Source: Streptomyces sp. Q6 (GTDB lineage Bacteria > Actinomycetota > Actinomycetes > Streptomycetales > Streptomycetaceae). Taken from it: 64,000 bases of DNA. Every line of letters begins with the position of its first letter. Position 1 is the first letter of the stretch. Position numbers and translations under genes: made by a program. Shown here piece by piece: positions 26,323 through 33,960 of this stretch. The stretch spans positions 1,984,001 to 2,048,000 of the forward strand of contig NZ_CP146022.1 in assembly GCF_036967205.1 (NCBI RefSeq). Direction: 5' to 3'. The notes beneath the pieces were generated by a model, which was not told the origin of the DNA, ran no database searches, and worked only from the letters and a program-made list of their open reading frames with translations.

Positions 26323-28059
26323 TCAGCTCGCGTACGGGTCGGCGGCCTTGCCCGGCCGGGCCAGGAACTCGAAGTCGCAGCCGGTGTCGGCCTGGGTGAT
26401 CTGGTCGTTGTAGAGCGCCCCGTACCCGCGCTCGAACCGCTCGGGCGGCGCCGTCCACGCGCTCCTGCGGAGCTCCAACTCCTCGTCGTCCACGTTGAGT
26501 CGCAGGGTGCGCGAGCCGACGTCGAGGGTGATGCTGTCGCCGGTGCGGACCAGGGCGAGGGGTCCGCCGACGTACGACTCGGGGGCCACGTGCAGCACGC
26601 ACGTCCCGTAACTCGTGCCGCTCATCCGGGCGTCGGAGATCCGGACCATGTCGCGTACGCCCTGCTTGAGCAGGTGGTCGGGGATGGGGAGCATGCCGTA
26701 CTCGGGCATGCCGGGGCCGCCCTTGGGGCCGGCGTTGCGCAGCACCAGGACGCTGTCGGCGGTGATGCCCGACTCCGGGTCGTCGATGGTGCGTTGCATC
26801 GTCCTGTAGTCGTCGAAGACGACGGCGGGTCCGGTGTGCTTGAGCAGGTGCTGCTCGGCGGCGATGTGCTTGATGACGGCGCCGTCGGGGCAGAGGTTGC
26901 CGCGCAGGACGGCGACGCCGCCCTCCGCCGCGACCGGGTTCTCGCGGGGGCGGATCACGTCGTCGTCGTGCACGACGGCGCCTTCGAGCTGCTCGCCGAG
27001 CGTCCCGTTCACCGTGGGCCGTTCCAGGTGCAGCAGGTCGGTGATCCGGGAGAGGAAGGCGGGCAGTCCGCCGGCGAAGTAGAAGTCCTCCATGAGGTAC
27101 GTCTGTCCGCCGGGGCGTACGTTCGCGAGGACCGGGACGGTACGGGCGATACGGTCGAAGTCGTCGAGGGACAGGGGCACGCGGGCGCGTCCGGCCATCG
27201 CGATCAGGTGGATGACGGCGTTGGTGGAGCCGCCGAGCCCGAGGACCGTGGTGACGGCGTCCTCGAAGGCGTCGGGGGTGAGGATCTCGGAGGGCTTGAG
27301 CGCGGTCCAGGCGAGTTCGACGGCGCGGCGCCCGGAGGCGGCGGCCATCCGCTCGTGCGCGGAGTCGACGGCGAGGACGGAGGACGCGCCCGGCAGCGTC
27401 ATGCCGAGGGCCTCGGCCGCCGCGGTCATCGTGGACGCCGTGCCCATGGTCATGCAGTGACCGGGTGAGCGGGCCAACCCGCCCTGCAGCTCCCGCAGTT
27501 CGCAGTCGGTCAGGTTGCCCGCGCGGTGCTCGTCCCAGTACTTCCACATGTCGGTGCCGGAGCCGAGGGTCTCGCCGCGCCAGTGCCCGGGGAGCATCGG
27601 CCCGGCGGGGACGAAGACCGACGGCACGTCGGCGGAGGTGGCGCCCATGAGCAGCGCCGGGGTCGACTTGTCGCAGCCGCCGAGCAGCACCGCCGCGTCG
27701 ACGGGGTAGGAGCGGAGCAGCTCCTCCGTCTCCATGGCGAGGAGGTTGCGGTAGAGCATCGGGGTCGGCTTCTGGTACGTCTCCGAGAGCGTGGAGACGG
27801 GGAATTCGAGCGGGAAGCCGCCCGCCTGCCACACGCCCCGCTTGACGGCCTCGGCGCGCTCGCGCAGATGGACGTGGCAGGGGTTGATGTCGGACCAGGT
27901 GTTGAGGACGGCGATCACCGGGCGGCCCCGGTACTCCTCGTCCTCGTAGCCGAGTTGACGCATCCGGGCGTTGTGCGACCAGGTGCGCAGGGCGCCCTCG
28001 ACGCCGTACCACAGGTGGGAGCGGAGCTCTTCGGGGGCGAGTCTGCGGCGGGCCGTCAC
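26323..28059 (-). CDS. IlvD/Edd-family sugar-acid dehydratase (L-arabinonate dehydratase-like)
   Basis: This 578-residue cytoplasmic enzyme removes water from an aldonic acid to give a 2-keto-3-deoxy acid. Iron-sulfur cysteines typical of the family lie in NPCHVHL, LLGGCDKSTPALLMGA and GHCMTMGTASTM. Length and the early HLWYGVEGALRTWSHNARM stretch fit sugar-acid dehydratases better than the branched-chain enzyme. The GTG at 28059 overlaps the stop of the DHDPS-fold gene (GTGA). Pairing with that gene recalls the arabinonate route, in which the product is dehydrated again to alpha-ketoglutarate semialdehyde. A hexonate or rhamnonate substrate is also possible. Confidence 0.85.
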   Translation of the reverse strand: MTARRRLAPEELRSHLWYGVEGALRTWSHNARMRQLGYEDEEYRGRPVIAVLNTWSDINPCHVHLRERAEAVKRGVWQAGGFPLEFPVSTLSETYQKPTPMLYRNLLAMETEELLRSYPVDAAVLLGGCDKSTPALLMGATSADVPSVFVPAGPMLPGHWRGETLGSGTDMWKYWDEHRAGNLTDCELRELQGGLARSPGHCMTMGTASTMTAAAEALGMTLPGASSVLAVDSAHERMAAASGRRAVELAWTALKPSEILTPDAFEDAVTTVLGLGGSTNAVIHLIAMAGRARVPLSLDDFDRIARTVPVLANVRPGGQTYLMEDFYFAGGLPAFLSRITDLLHLERPTVNGTLGEQLEGAVVHDDDVIRPRENPVAAEGGVAVLRGNLCPDGAVIKHIAAEQHLLKHTGPAVVFDDYRTMQRTIDDPESGITADSVLVLRNAGPKGGPGMPEYGMLPIPDHLLKQGVRDMVRISDARMSGTSYGTCVLHVAPESYVGGPLALVRTGDSITLDVGSRTLRLNVDDEELELRRSAWTAPPERFERGYGALYNDQITQADTGCDFEFLARPGKAADPYAS

Positions 28060-28985
28060 AGGGACCACCCCGCCGCGATCCGGGCGACCTCGGCGCGCTC
28101 CGCCTCGGGCAATTCCGCGCTGGGCGGGCGGACTTCGCGGCGGCACAGGCCGAGGGAGGCGAGGGCCTCCTTGACGACGGTGACGTTGTTGGCGGAGGCG
28201 TCCGCGCCGCGCAGCTCCTCGAAGCGGCGGATCTGCTCCCAGACCTTCATGGCGGCCGGGTAGTCGCCGGATCGAAGCGCTTCGATCATGGACAGCGAGA
28301 TGCCCGGTTCGACGTTCACGAGTCCGGAGGTGAAGCCGGTGGCGCCGGCCGAGAAGTACGAGGGCGCGTACGGCTCGGCGAGGCCCGCGACCCACACGAA
28401 CCGGTCGAGGCCCGCGTCCCGGGCGAAGCCCGCGAAGCGCGCGGCGTCCGGGACGGCGTACTTCACGCCGATGACGTTCGGGCAGGCGGCGCCGAGTTCG
28501 GCGAGCCGGGCACCGGACAGCGTGGCGTTCTTGATGTAGGGCACGACGCCGATCTCCGGGACGGCCTCGGCGATCGCGCGGTGGTAGTCGACCCAGCCGC
28601 CCTCGGAGACGTACGGGTGCACGGGCTGGTGCACCATCACCATGTGGGCGCCGTGGTCGCGGGCGTGCCGCGCGGTGTCGATCGCGGTCGGCAGGTCGTG
28701 GCCGACGCCGACGAGGATCGCGGCCCGCTCCCCCGCCTCGGCGAGGGTCACCTCGGTGACCAGGATCCGCTCCTGGGGGCTGAGGGCGTAGAACTCGCCG
28801 GTGTTGCCGTTCGGCGTGAGGACGCGGACGCCGCCGTCGAGCAGACGCCTCAGCAGCGAGCGCAGCGCCGGCTCGTCGACGGATCCGTCGGCGGCGAACG
28901 GGGTCACCGGGATCGCGACGACGTCGGCGAGCGCGGCCCGCTGATTCTCGAAGGAGGACGCCGTGGGGGGCGTGGGGGCTGTCAT
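28056..28985 (-). CDS. DHDPS/NAL-family aldolase or dehydratase acting on a 2-keto-3-deoxy sugar acid
   Basis: A 309-residue TIM-barrel protein of the dihydrodipicolinate synthase superfamily. The Schiff-base lysine is in VIGVKYAVPDAARF, the catalytic Tyr region is VVPYIKNATLSG, and the N-terminal TPNGNTGEFYALSPQER replaces the GTTGE motif of true DapA. It probably cleaves or dehydrates the product of the dehydratase next door (GTGA overlap); 2-keto-3-deoxyarabinonate dehydratase is one candidate. It overlaps the GntR stop (ATGA). An 18-base perfect palindrome with rare codons lies inside the gene at 28270-28287. Confidence 0.86.
   Translation of the reverse strand: MTAPTPPTASSFENQRAALADVVAIPVTPFAADGSVDEPALRSLLRRLLDGGVRVLTPNGNTGEFYALSPQERILVTEVTLAEAGERAAILVGVGHDLPTAIDTARHARDHGAHMVMVHQPVHPYVSEGGWVDYHRAIAEAVPEIGVVPYIKNATLSGARLAELGAACPNVIGVKYAVPDAARFAGFARDAGLDRFVWVAGLAEPYAPSYFSAGATGFTSGLVNVEPGISLSMIEALRSGDYPAAMKVWEQIRRFEELRGADASANNVTVVKEALASLGLCRREVRPPSAELPEAERAEVARIAAGWSL
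28270..28287. promoter_or_regulatory. Intragenic perfect palindrome GATCGAAGCGCTTCGATC
   Basis: All nine base pairs match. The minus-strand reading frame here is GAA GCG CTT CGA, using CTT and CGA codons that are rare in this genome, which hints that the DNA sequence itself is conserved. The core TCGAAGCGCTTCGA looks like a LacI-family operator. Function is inferred. Confidence 0.4.
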
Positions 28986-29653
28986 GAGTCCTGCTCACCC
29001 GTTTCTTCCAGGGCCTGCGAGGTTTCGGGGAAGGCCCGCCGCACGAACGACGCGATGTGGTCGCGCAGGGCGCGCGAGGCGCCCTGGGCGTCACCGGCGA
29101 GGGCGAGCTCCAGGATCTCCCGGTGCTCGGTGGCCTCCCGCTCCCAGGACGGGTCGGCGGCCCAGGCCACCGCGGAGACCAGCGCGGCCTGGTCGCGGAC
29201 CTCGTCGAGCATCTTGCCGAGCAGCGGGTTGCCGCACGGTACGTACAGGGCGCGGTGGAACTCCCGGTTGGCGAGGGAGCGTTGGGCCGTGTCGGTCGCG
29301 GTGGCGGCTCGTTGCAGGGCGTCGCGGGCCGCGTCGAGGGAGGCCCGGCGGCGCACGGTGCGGCGCAGCGCCTCCGGTTCGAGGAGGAGGCGCACGTCGT
29401 AGACCTCGCGCGCCATGTCCGCGTCGACCATGCGCACCGTGACGCCCTTGTACTGGTTCATCACGACGAGCCCGGTCCCGGCCAGGGTCTTGAGCGCCTC
29501 GCGCACCGGTGTCTTGGAGACGCCGAACTGGGCGGCGAGGTCGGTCTCCACCAGGGCCTGCCCTGGCCTCAACTGGCCGGTCAGGATGCGGTGCTTGATC
29601 TCCTCCTGGACGTACTGGGTACGGGAGGGGATCGGCGTGGGCACAGAGGTCAT
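28982..29653 (-). CDS. GntR-family (FCD subfamily) transcriptional regulator of the catabolic operon
   Basis: A 223-residue regulator. The winged helix-turn-helix covers about 10-75, with EIKHRILTGQLRPGQALVE and FGVSKTPVREALKTLAGTGL. The all-helical FCD ligand domain follows, with metal-ligand positions in NREFHRALY, EHREILELALAGD and RDHIASF. Ligands of such FCD proteins are often sugar acids, which fits its place as first gene before the DHDPS-fold and dehydratase genes (ATGA overlap). A promoter lies about 170 bases upstream with a palindrome at the expected transcript start, so it probably represses its own operon and is released by an uronate or aldonate. Confidence 0.9.
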   Translation of the reverse strand: MTSVPTPIPSRTQYVQEEIKHRILTGQLRPGQALVETDLAAQFGVSKTPVREALKTLAGTGLVVMNQYKGVTVRMVDADMAREVYDVRLLLEPEALRRTVRRRASLDAARDALQRAATATDTAQRSLANREFHRALYVPCGNPLLGKMLDEVRDQAALVSAVAWAADPSWEREATEHREILELALAGDAQGASRALRDHIASFVRRAFPETSQALEETGEQDS

Positions 29654-29731
29654 GCGCGCCTCTCGGTCGGGCGTGGGGTGGCATCCGGCGTCCGGTCCAT
29701 GAGGTCTGATCACTGCTCTCCGACCTCTGAT

Positions 29732-29794
29732 ATCTGACGTCTGATGTCTGGTGTCTGGCGTCTGATGTCTGTCGTATCTCGTATCGCGTCTCAT
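29732..29794. repeat. Nine consecutive 7-bp units (consensus GTCTGNT) in the gntR leader
   Basis: From 29732 the sequence falls into heptamers: ATCTGAC, GTCTGAT, GTCTGGT, GTCTGGC, GTCTGAT, GTCTGTC, GTATCTC, GTATCGC, GTCTCAT. The stretch is clearly less GC-rich than the surroundings and lies in the untranslated leader between the promoter and the gntR start. Confidence 0.8.
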
Positions 29795-29800
29795 ATATGA

Positions 29801-29813
29801 CGTACGAAGTACG
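29801..29813. promoter_or_regulatory. Palindrome CGTACGAAGTACG at the gntR transcript start (candidate operator)
   Basis: CGTAC and GTACG flank a GAA centre. The site lies 9 bases downstream of the -10 box on the minus strand, where a bound repressor would block transcription. It is assigned to the FCD regulator by position only. Confidence 0.45.
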
Positions 29814-29821
29814 ACGCGTTG

Positions 29822-29850
29822 AAGCTAGAAGCACCGGCATGTTTCGTCAA
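29822..29850 (-). promoter_or_regulatory. Vegetative-type promoter of the gntR operon
   Basis: On the minus strand TTGACG (29850-29845) and TAGCTT (29827-29822) are separated by exactly 17 bases, a good match to the Streptomyces housekeeping consensus. Nothing else is seen in the remaining gene-free stretch 29654-30025 except the leader repeats, the operator-like palindrome and the terminator at 29947. Confidence 0.65.
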
Positions 29851-29946
29851 CGCTTCCGACAAAAGAAGTCCGTTGTTCTGCAAGCGAGTTGGCCCGCCTG
29901 GTCGACCGGCCGAACACCAGCCGGACCACAGCAGGACAAAAAGCAC

Positions 29947-29993
29947 GTGCCCGGCCCCGCACACCGCCGGTACGGCGGGGCAGGGCCGGGCAC
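29947..29993 (-). terminator. Hairpin after the mycothiol-isomerase-like gene
   Basis: GTGCCCGGCCC (29947-29957) pairs perfectly with GGGCCGGGCAC (29983-29993); the loop contains a further small hairpin (CCGCCGGTACGGCGG). Confidence 0.75.
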
Positions 29994-30025
29994 GAGAGTG
30001 CGCGCGGCGCGGGTGACGACGGTGG

Positions 30026-30604
30026 CTACGGCTTCCAGTGCGGGTCGCGGCCGCTCAGCCCGATGACCCGGTCGAGGAACGGGGCCTCGTCCGGGACCGG
30101 TACGACCGGGCCGAACAGTCCGTCGGGCCCCTCCTCGGACGGGGAGAGCAGCGCGTGGGCGGCCCCCAGCGCGGGCTCGTCGGCGGTGTAGTCCTGGCCC
30201 GTCGCGCGGGCGAGGTCCCAGCCGTGGACGACGAGTTCGTCGGCGGTGACCAGGCCGGCGACGGAACCGGGCAGGTCGAGGCCGCCCGCCTGCGTCATGC
30301 CTTCCCAGGCCGCGGGGTCCTCCCAGGCGCGGGCGAGCGCGTCCAGGGTGCCGGGCAGGGTGCAGCGCCAGTCGGGCGCGAGGTCGGGCAGCGCGCTGCC
30401 GGGGTCGGTCGCGGTCCGCTCCCCGGTCTCCTTGAGCGCGGCACCGCGCAGGGCGACGGCGAGCCCCGCGACGTGCCCGAGGAGATGGCGTACCGCGTAG
30501 TCGGGGCAGGGGGTGGGCAGGTCCAGCTGGTCCTCGCGCACGCCGTGGGCGAGGCGTGCCACGATGCGGGCCTGCGGGCCGATGTCCACTGTCGCGTCAC
30601 TCAT
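30026..30604 (-). CDS. TIGR03086-type metal-binding protein (mycothiol-dependent isomerase-like, DinB fold)
   Basis: A 192-residue four-helix-bundle protein. The family signature starts with LDLPTPCPDYAVRHLLGHVA, whose His is a likely metal ligand, and ends with ADELVVHGWDLARATGQ, supplying another. Relatives use mycothiol or act in small-molecule modification; the reaction is unknown for this subgroup. An AAAGGTCACCC ribosome site precedes the ATG. It has its own terminator and no tight coupling to neighbours, so a role in uronate metabolism is not implied. Confidence 0.85.
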   Translation of the reverse strand: MSDATVDIGPQARIVARLAHGVREDQLDLPTPCPDYAVRHLLGHVAGLAVALRGAALKETGERTATDPGSALPDLAPDWRCTLPGTLDALARAWEDPAAWEGMTQAGGLDLPGSVAGLVTADELVVHGWDLARATGQDYTADEPALGAAHALLSPSEEGPDGLFGPVVPVPDEAPFLDRVIGLSGRDPHWKP

Positions 30605-30683
30605 GGGTGACCTTTCCGGTTCGGGTGGATGTCCCTGTCACCGGTGGACCGGCCCGCCGCCCGAAACTCATCGGTGCCGCGGG

Positions 30684-31844
30684 TCACACGTGCGCGAGGG
30701 CCTCCCGTACGGCGTCGAGGTCGGCGTCCGACGCGAGGCCCGCGTGGTAGAGCCGCAGCTCGGTGGCGCCCAGCTCGCGAGCGGCGCGCGCGTCCGCCGC
30801 GAGGGTGTGCGGGCTGCCGCCCATCCCCCGTACGACGGTGAGGTTCGCGGCGACGATCCCGGTGCCCTGTTCGGCGAAGGGGCGTACGGGAGCCGCGCCG
30901 CCCGTGCAGGGCACGACGACGCCGTCGGCGACGGAGAGGATGTGCGCGGGGTCGACGCCGGCGTTGGCTCCGCAGTGGTAGGAGACCGGGTCGGCGTGGA
31001 GCAGCACCTGGAAGCCGGCCGGGGCCGCTTCCCGTACCGCCGCGACGGCCGCTTCCTGGAGGGAGCGGGCCGTGGCGTCGCGGTGGGCGCGGGTGGCTGC
31101 GGCCGGGTCGGCGCCGAGCAGTTTCTCGACCGTCGGCCAGCCGTCGTCCGTCGCCTCCCCTCGCCATACGGGTTCCAGGGCGGCCCGCACCGCGCGCGCC
31201 AACTCATCGGCGTCCAGGCCGTGTTGTCCGTATCCGGCGCGGCAGTCGGCGCAGAAGCACAGGGACATCAGGTACTGCCCGGCCTCGCCGAGGCCGACGC
31301 CGGCCGTCTTGTCGTGGGCGTGCAGATGCGCGAGGCCGTACCAGCCGAGGGATTCGAGTTCGGTGCCGTGCGCGCCGGGCCGGGTGGCGGCCTCGGCGGC
31401 GAGGTCGACGAGGTACGCGCGGGTGGCGGGCTGTGCGATGCAGGGGGCCCAGGGGTAGCGGTCGCCGTAGGCGTTGACGACGGAGGTGTCCGGGTGCTCG
31501 GCGCCGAGCCGGGAGTTGTGGGCGAGCACGACCCAGGTGTGGACGTCGAGTCCGGCGTCGGCGAGCGCGGTGGCGGCCTCGCCGTAGGCGTCCCCGGGGG
31601 CCCAGCCCCCTGCCGAGTAGGGCCGCAACTCCCGCCCCTGCCAACGCTGTTCGTCGGCCGGGTAGAGCACGGCGGCGTGTTCGGCGGTGACGACGCGGTG
31701 GCGCGGGTGGCGGGGCGTGAGGGCCCGGGTGGAGTGGTAGGCGGCGGCGAGGGTGACCTGCTGGACGCCGAGGTCGGCGATGCGGCGGGCGGCGTCCGGG
31801 TCGCCGTTGACGTCCCAGGGATAGACGAAGGCGGAGGTCTTCAT
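30684..31844 (-). CDS. Unrecognised 386-residue protein with glycosidase-like barrel features, coupled to kdgD
   Basis: I do not recognise this protein with certainty. It has no signal peptide. The order of strands such as TSAFVYPWDVNG, VTLAAAYHS, DVHTWVVLAHNS, LGWYGLAHLHAHD and FQVLLHADPVS suggests a TIM barrel. A CFCADC motif (two close cysteines) follows QYLMSL, as in some uncharacterised glycoside-hydrolase-like proteins where Cys pairs bind metal or stabilise a loop. The ATG overlaps the kdgD stop (ATGA), so it is made with the enzyme that ends the galacturonate pathway. A cytoplasmic hydrolase releasing uronic acids, or a missing pathway step, are the best guesses; neither is shown. Confidence 0.6.
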   Translation of the reverse strand: MKTSAFVYPWDVNGDPDAARRIADLGVQQVTLAAAYHSTRALTPRHPRHRVVTAEHAAVLYPADEQRWQGRELRPYSAGGWAPGDAYGEAATALADAGLDVHTWVVLAHNSRLGAEHPDTSVVNAYGDRYPWAPCIAQPATRAYLVDLAAEAATRPGAHGTELESLGWYGLAHLHAHDKTAGVGLGEAGQYLMSLCFCADCRAGYGQHGLDADELARAVRAALEPVWRGEATDDGWPTVEKLLGADPAAATRAHRDATARSLQEAAVAAVREAAPAGFQVLLHADPVSYHCGANAGVDPAHILSVADGVVVPCTGGAAPVRPFAEQGTGIVAANLTVVRGMGGSPHTLAADARAARELGATELRLYHAGLASDADLDAVREALAHV

Positions 31845-32805
31845 GCGGCGTCATCCTCGCTGCCCGTGGGGCCTTCGAGCAACGCCCGCCCGCGTTCGAC
31901 GAGTTCGGCGAGCTGCTTGACGTGTTCCCCGGTGGGCTCGTGCAGCGGCGGGCGGACCTCGCCGACGTCGAGCCCGCGCAGCCGTACGCCGGCCTTCACC
32001 AGGGACACGGCGTAGCCGCGGCCCTGGTTGCGGAGTTCGACGAGCGGCCGGTAGAAGCCGTCGATCAGCCGGTTCACCGTCGTGTCGTCACCCGTGTTCA
32101 GCGCCCGGTGGAAGGCCTGCGCGATGTCGGGCGCGAAGCAGAAGACGGCGGAGGAGTAGAGGGTGACGCCGATGCCGCGGTAGGCGAGGCCGGTCAGTTC
32201 GGCGGTCGGCAGGCCGTTGAAGTAGAGGAAGTCGTCGCCCACTTCGGCGCGCACGGCGCTGACGATGCGCTGCATCAGGTCGAGGTCGCCGAGGCCGTCC
32301 TTGAGCCCGAGGACCTTGGGGTGGCGGGCGAGGGCGACGGCGGTCTCGGGGGTGAACACGGCGTTGTCGCGCTGGTAGACGATGAGGTCGAGGGAGGTGG
32401 CGTCGGCCAGCTCGGTGTAGTGCCGCAGAAGCCCTTCCTGCCCGGCGATCACGAGGTAGGGCGGCATCGCCAACAGGCCGTCCGCGCCCGCGCGTTCGGC
32501 CGCGCGCGCGTAGCGGACGGCGAGCGCGGTGCCGTATCCGGCGCCCGCGACGACGGGGACGCGCCCTCGGTGGCCTCGACGGCGGCGGCGACGCAGTCCT
32601 CGAACTCCTCGGGCGTGAGCGCGTGGAACTCGCCCGTGCCGCAGCAGGCGAACACGGCGGCGGCCCCGGCCTCGACGCCGCGCCGCACATGGGTGCGGTA
32701 GGTGTCCAGGTCGACGGCGCCGTCGGGCCCGTACGCGGTGACGGGAAAGAACAGCGGCCCGCTGGGGATGCGGAGCCGGTCGGCGAGGGGGCCAAGAGGG
32801 GGCAT
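31841..32805 (-). pseudogene. kdgD: 5-dehydro-4-deoxyglucarate dehydratase, frame broken near 32565
   Basis: The enzyme dehydrates and decarboxylates 5-keto-4-deoxyglucarate to alpha-ketoglutarate semialdehyde. From the ATG at 32805 the sequence reads MPPLGPLADRLRIPSGPLFF and HALTPEEFEDCVAAAVEATE, then the frame is lost. One base added in the GGG run near 32564-32567 joins it to VPVVAGAGYGTALAVRYAR and gives the normal length of about 321 residues. The Schiff-base Lys is in LGLKDGLGDLDLM and the Tyr region is VYQRDNAVF, both intact. The ATG at 32805, rather than a GTG two codons earlier, has correct spacing from GGAGAG. Likely functional in the cell; see the frameshift finding. Confidence 0.85.
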
Positions 32806-32833
32806 CGTCACGGGCTCTCCCTGAGACACTGAG

Positions 32834-32845
32834 ACATGTACATGT
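32834..32845. promoter_or_regulatory. Palindrome ACATGTACATGT in the kdgD leader
   Basis: A perfect 12-base palindrome between the predicted kdgD transcript start and the start codon. Two TTTCTGA direct repeats flank an AT-rich stretch beside it. Position suits a repressor site; the regulator is unknown. Confidence 0.4.
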
Positions 32846-32878
32846 TTCTGATCTGCGTCTATATTTCTGAACGCGCTC

Positions 32879-32908
32879 ACCGTAAGCCGCCCCAAAGGGG
32901 ACGGTCAA
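32879..32908 (-). promoter_or_regulatory. Promoter of kdgD
   Basis: Minus strand TTGACC (32908-32903) and TACGGT (32884-32879) with 18-base spacing, about 70 bases before the start codon. Confidence 0.6.
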
Positions 32909-32921
32909 GCGCCCGAACTCG

Positions 32922-32998
32922 CTGCATTCGCGGGACTCTTGACGGCCCGGACGACTCCTCCTTAGCGTGGCCCCGCGCATCCACGCATGTGAATGCAG
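32922..32998. promoter_or_regulatory. Inverted CTGCATTC / GAATGCAG half-sites flanking the udh promoter
   Basis: CTGCATTC (32922-32929) lies between the two divergent promoters and its exact inverse GAATGCAG (32991-32998) lies after the udh transcript start, 69 bases centre to centre. This could be a looping pair, or a large stem in the leader. Confidence 0.35.
32939..32968 (+). promoter_or_regulatory. Promoter of udh
   Basis: TTGACG (32939-32944) and TAGCGT (32963-32968) with 18-base spacing, divergent from the kdgD promoter. Confidence 0.6.
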
Positions 32999-33022
32999 CT
33001 CACGGACACGGAGACGACGTAC

Positions 33023-33871
33023 ATGTCAGCAGCCCCCTCTGGGCCTCGCACGATCCTGCTCACCGGCGCCGCCGGCGGCCTCGGCACCCTGATGCGTGAG
33101 CTGCTGCCCCGGCACGGCTACGCGCTCCGGCTGCTCGACGTGCGCCCGGTCGAGGGCGCGCCGGACGCCATCGTCGCCGACCTCAACGACACGGAGGCGC
33201 TGCGCGAGGCCGTGCGCGGCGTCGACGGCGTACTGCACCTGGCCGGGATCTCCCTGGAGTCGACGTTCGACAAGATCCTGGAGTCGAACATCAAGGGGAC
33301 CTACCAGCTGTACGAGGCGGTGCGCGCGGAGGCCGCCTCGCGCGCGGACGGCACGGCGCCCCGGGTCGTCTTCGCCTCCTCCAACCACGCGATCGGCTAC
33401 ACGCCGCGCCCGCGCGTGGAGGACGGCGACCCGCTCGTCCCGGTCGGGACGCCGCGCCGCCCCGACACCTTCTACGGCCTGTCGAAGTCGTTCGGCGAGG
33501 ATCTCGCCCAGTTCTACTGGGACAAGCACGGCCTGGAGACGGTCTCGGTCCGCATCGGCTCCTGCTTCAAGGAGCCCACCGACGTCCGCATGATGTCGGT
33601 GTGGATGAGCCCGGCCGACGGCGCCCGCCTCTTCCACGCGGCGCTGAGCGCGCGGGACGTGGGCCACACCGTCGTCTACGGCTCGTCCGCCAACACCCGC
33701 CTGTGGTGGGACCTTTCGACCGCCCGCGCCCTCGGCTACGAGCCGCAGGACGACTCGGAGGAGTACGCGGAGAAGCTCCTCGCCGAGTTCGGCCCGCTCA
33801 GCGACACCGACCCGGCGCACCTCCACATGGGCGGCCGCTTCGTCAACGATCCGCCGGTCTGGCCGTACTGA
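33023..33871 (+). CDS. udh: Uronate dehydrogenase (NAD-dependent)
   Basis: This 282-residue short-chain dehydrogenase oxidises galacturonate or glucuronate to the aldarolactone, the first step of the oxidative uronate pathway. The NAD-binding loop reads LLTGAAGGLGTLMRELLP, the catalytic YxxxK is YGLSK with the preceding SSNHAIGYT, and the SVRIGSCFKEPTDVRMMSVW segment is typical of Udh. The ATG at 33023 is chosen because GGAGA lies 9 bases upstream; an in-frame ATG ten codons earlier lacks one. It is divergent from kdgD, which completes the same route to alpha-ketoglutarate semialdehyde. The lactone isomerase and galactarate steps between them are not visible here. Confidence 0.92.
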   Translation: MSAAPSGPRTILLTGAAGGLGTLMRELLPRHGYALRLLDVRPVEGAPDAIVADLNDTEALREAVRGVDGVLHLAGISLESTFDKILESNIKGTYQLYEAVRAEAASRADGTAPRVVFASSNHAIGYTPRPRVEDGDPLVPVGTPRRPDTFYGLSKSFGEDLAQFYWDKHGLETVSVRIGSCFKEPTDVRMMSVWMSPADGARLFHAALSARDVGHTVVYGSSANTRLWWDLSTARALGYEPQDDSEEYAEKLLAEFGPLSDTDPAHLHMGGRFVNDPPVWPY

Positions 33872-33960
33872 CACCGCCTCACGGACCCGGCCCCGGCGCG
33901 CGCATCAGCGACGGGCTGCCGCTGGACGACGACCTGAGGACCGTCGACGTGCCGTAGCCG

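Noticed and set aside
29732-29794. CRISPR array from the short repeats in the gntR leader
   Set aside because: The repeats are 7 bases, contiguous and degenerate, without spacers or cas genes.
33872-33957. Small plus-strand ORF tail (ISDGLPLDDDLRTVDVP) after udh
   Set aside because: It is only a short open end with no start or ribosome site; it may be chance.
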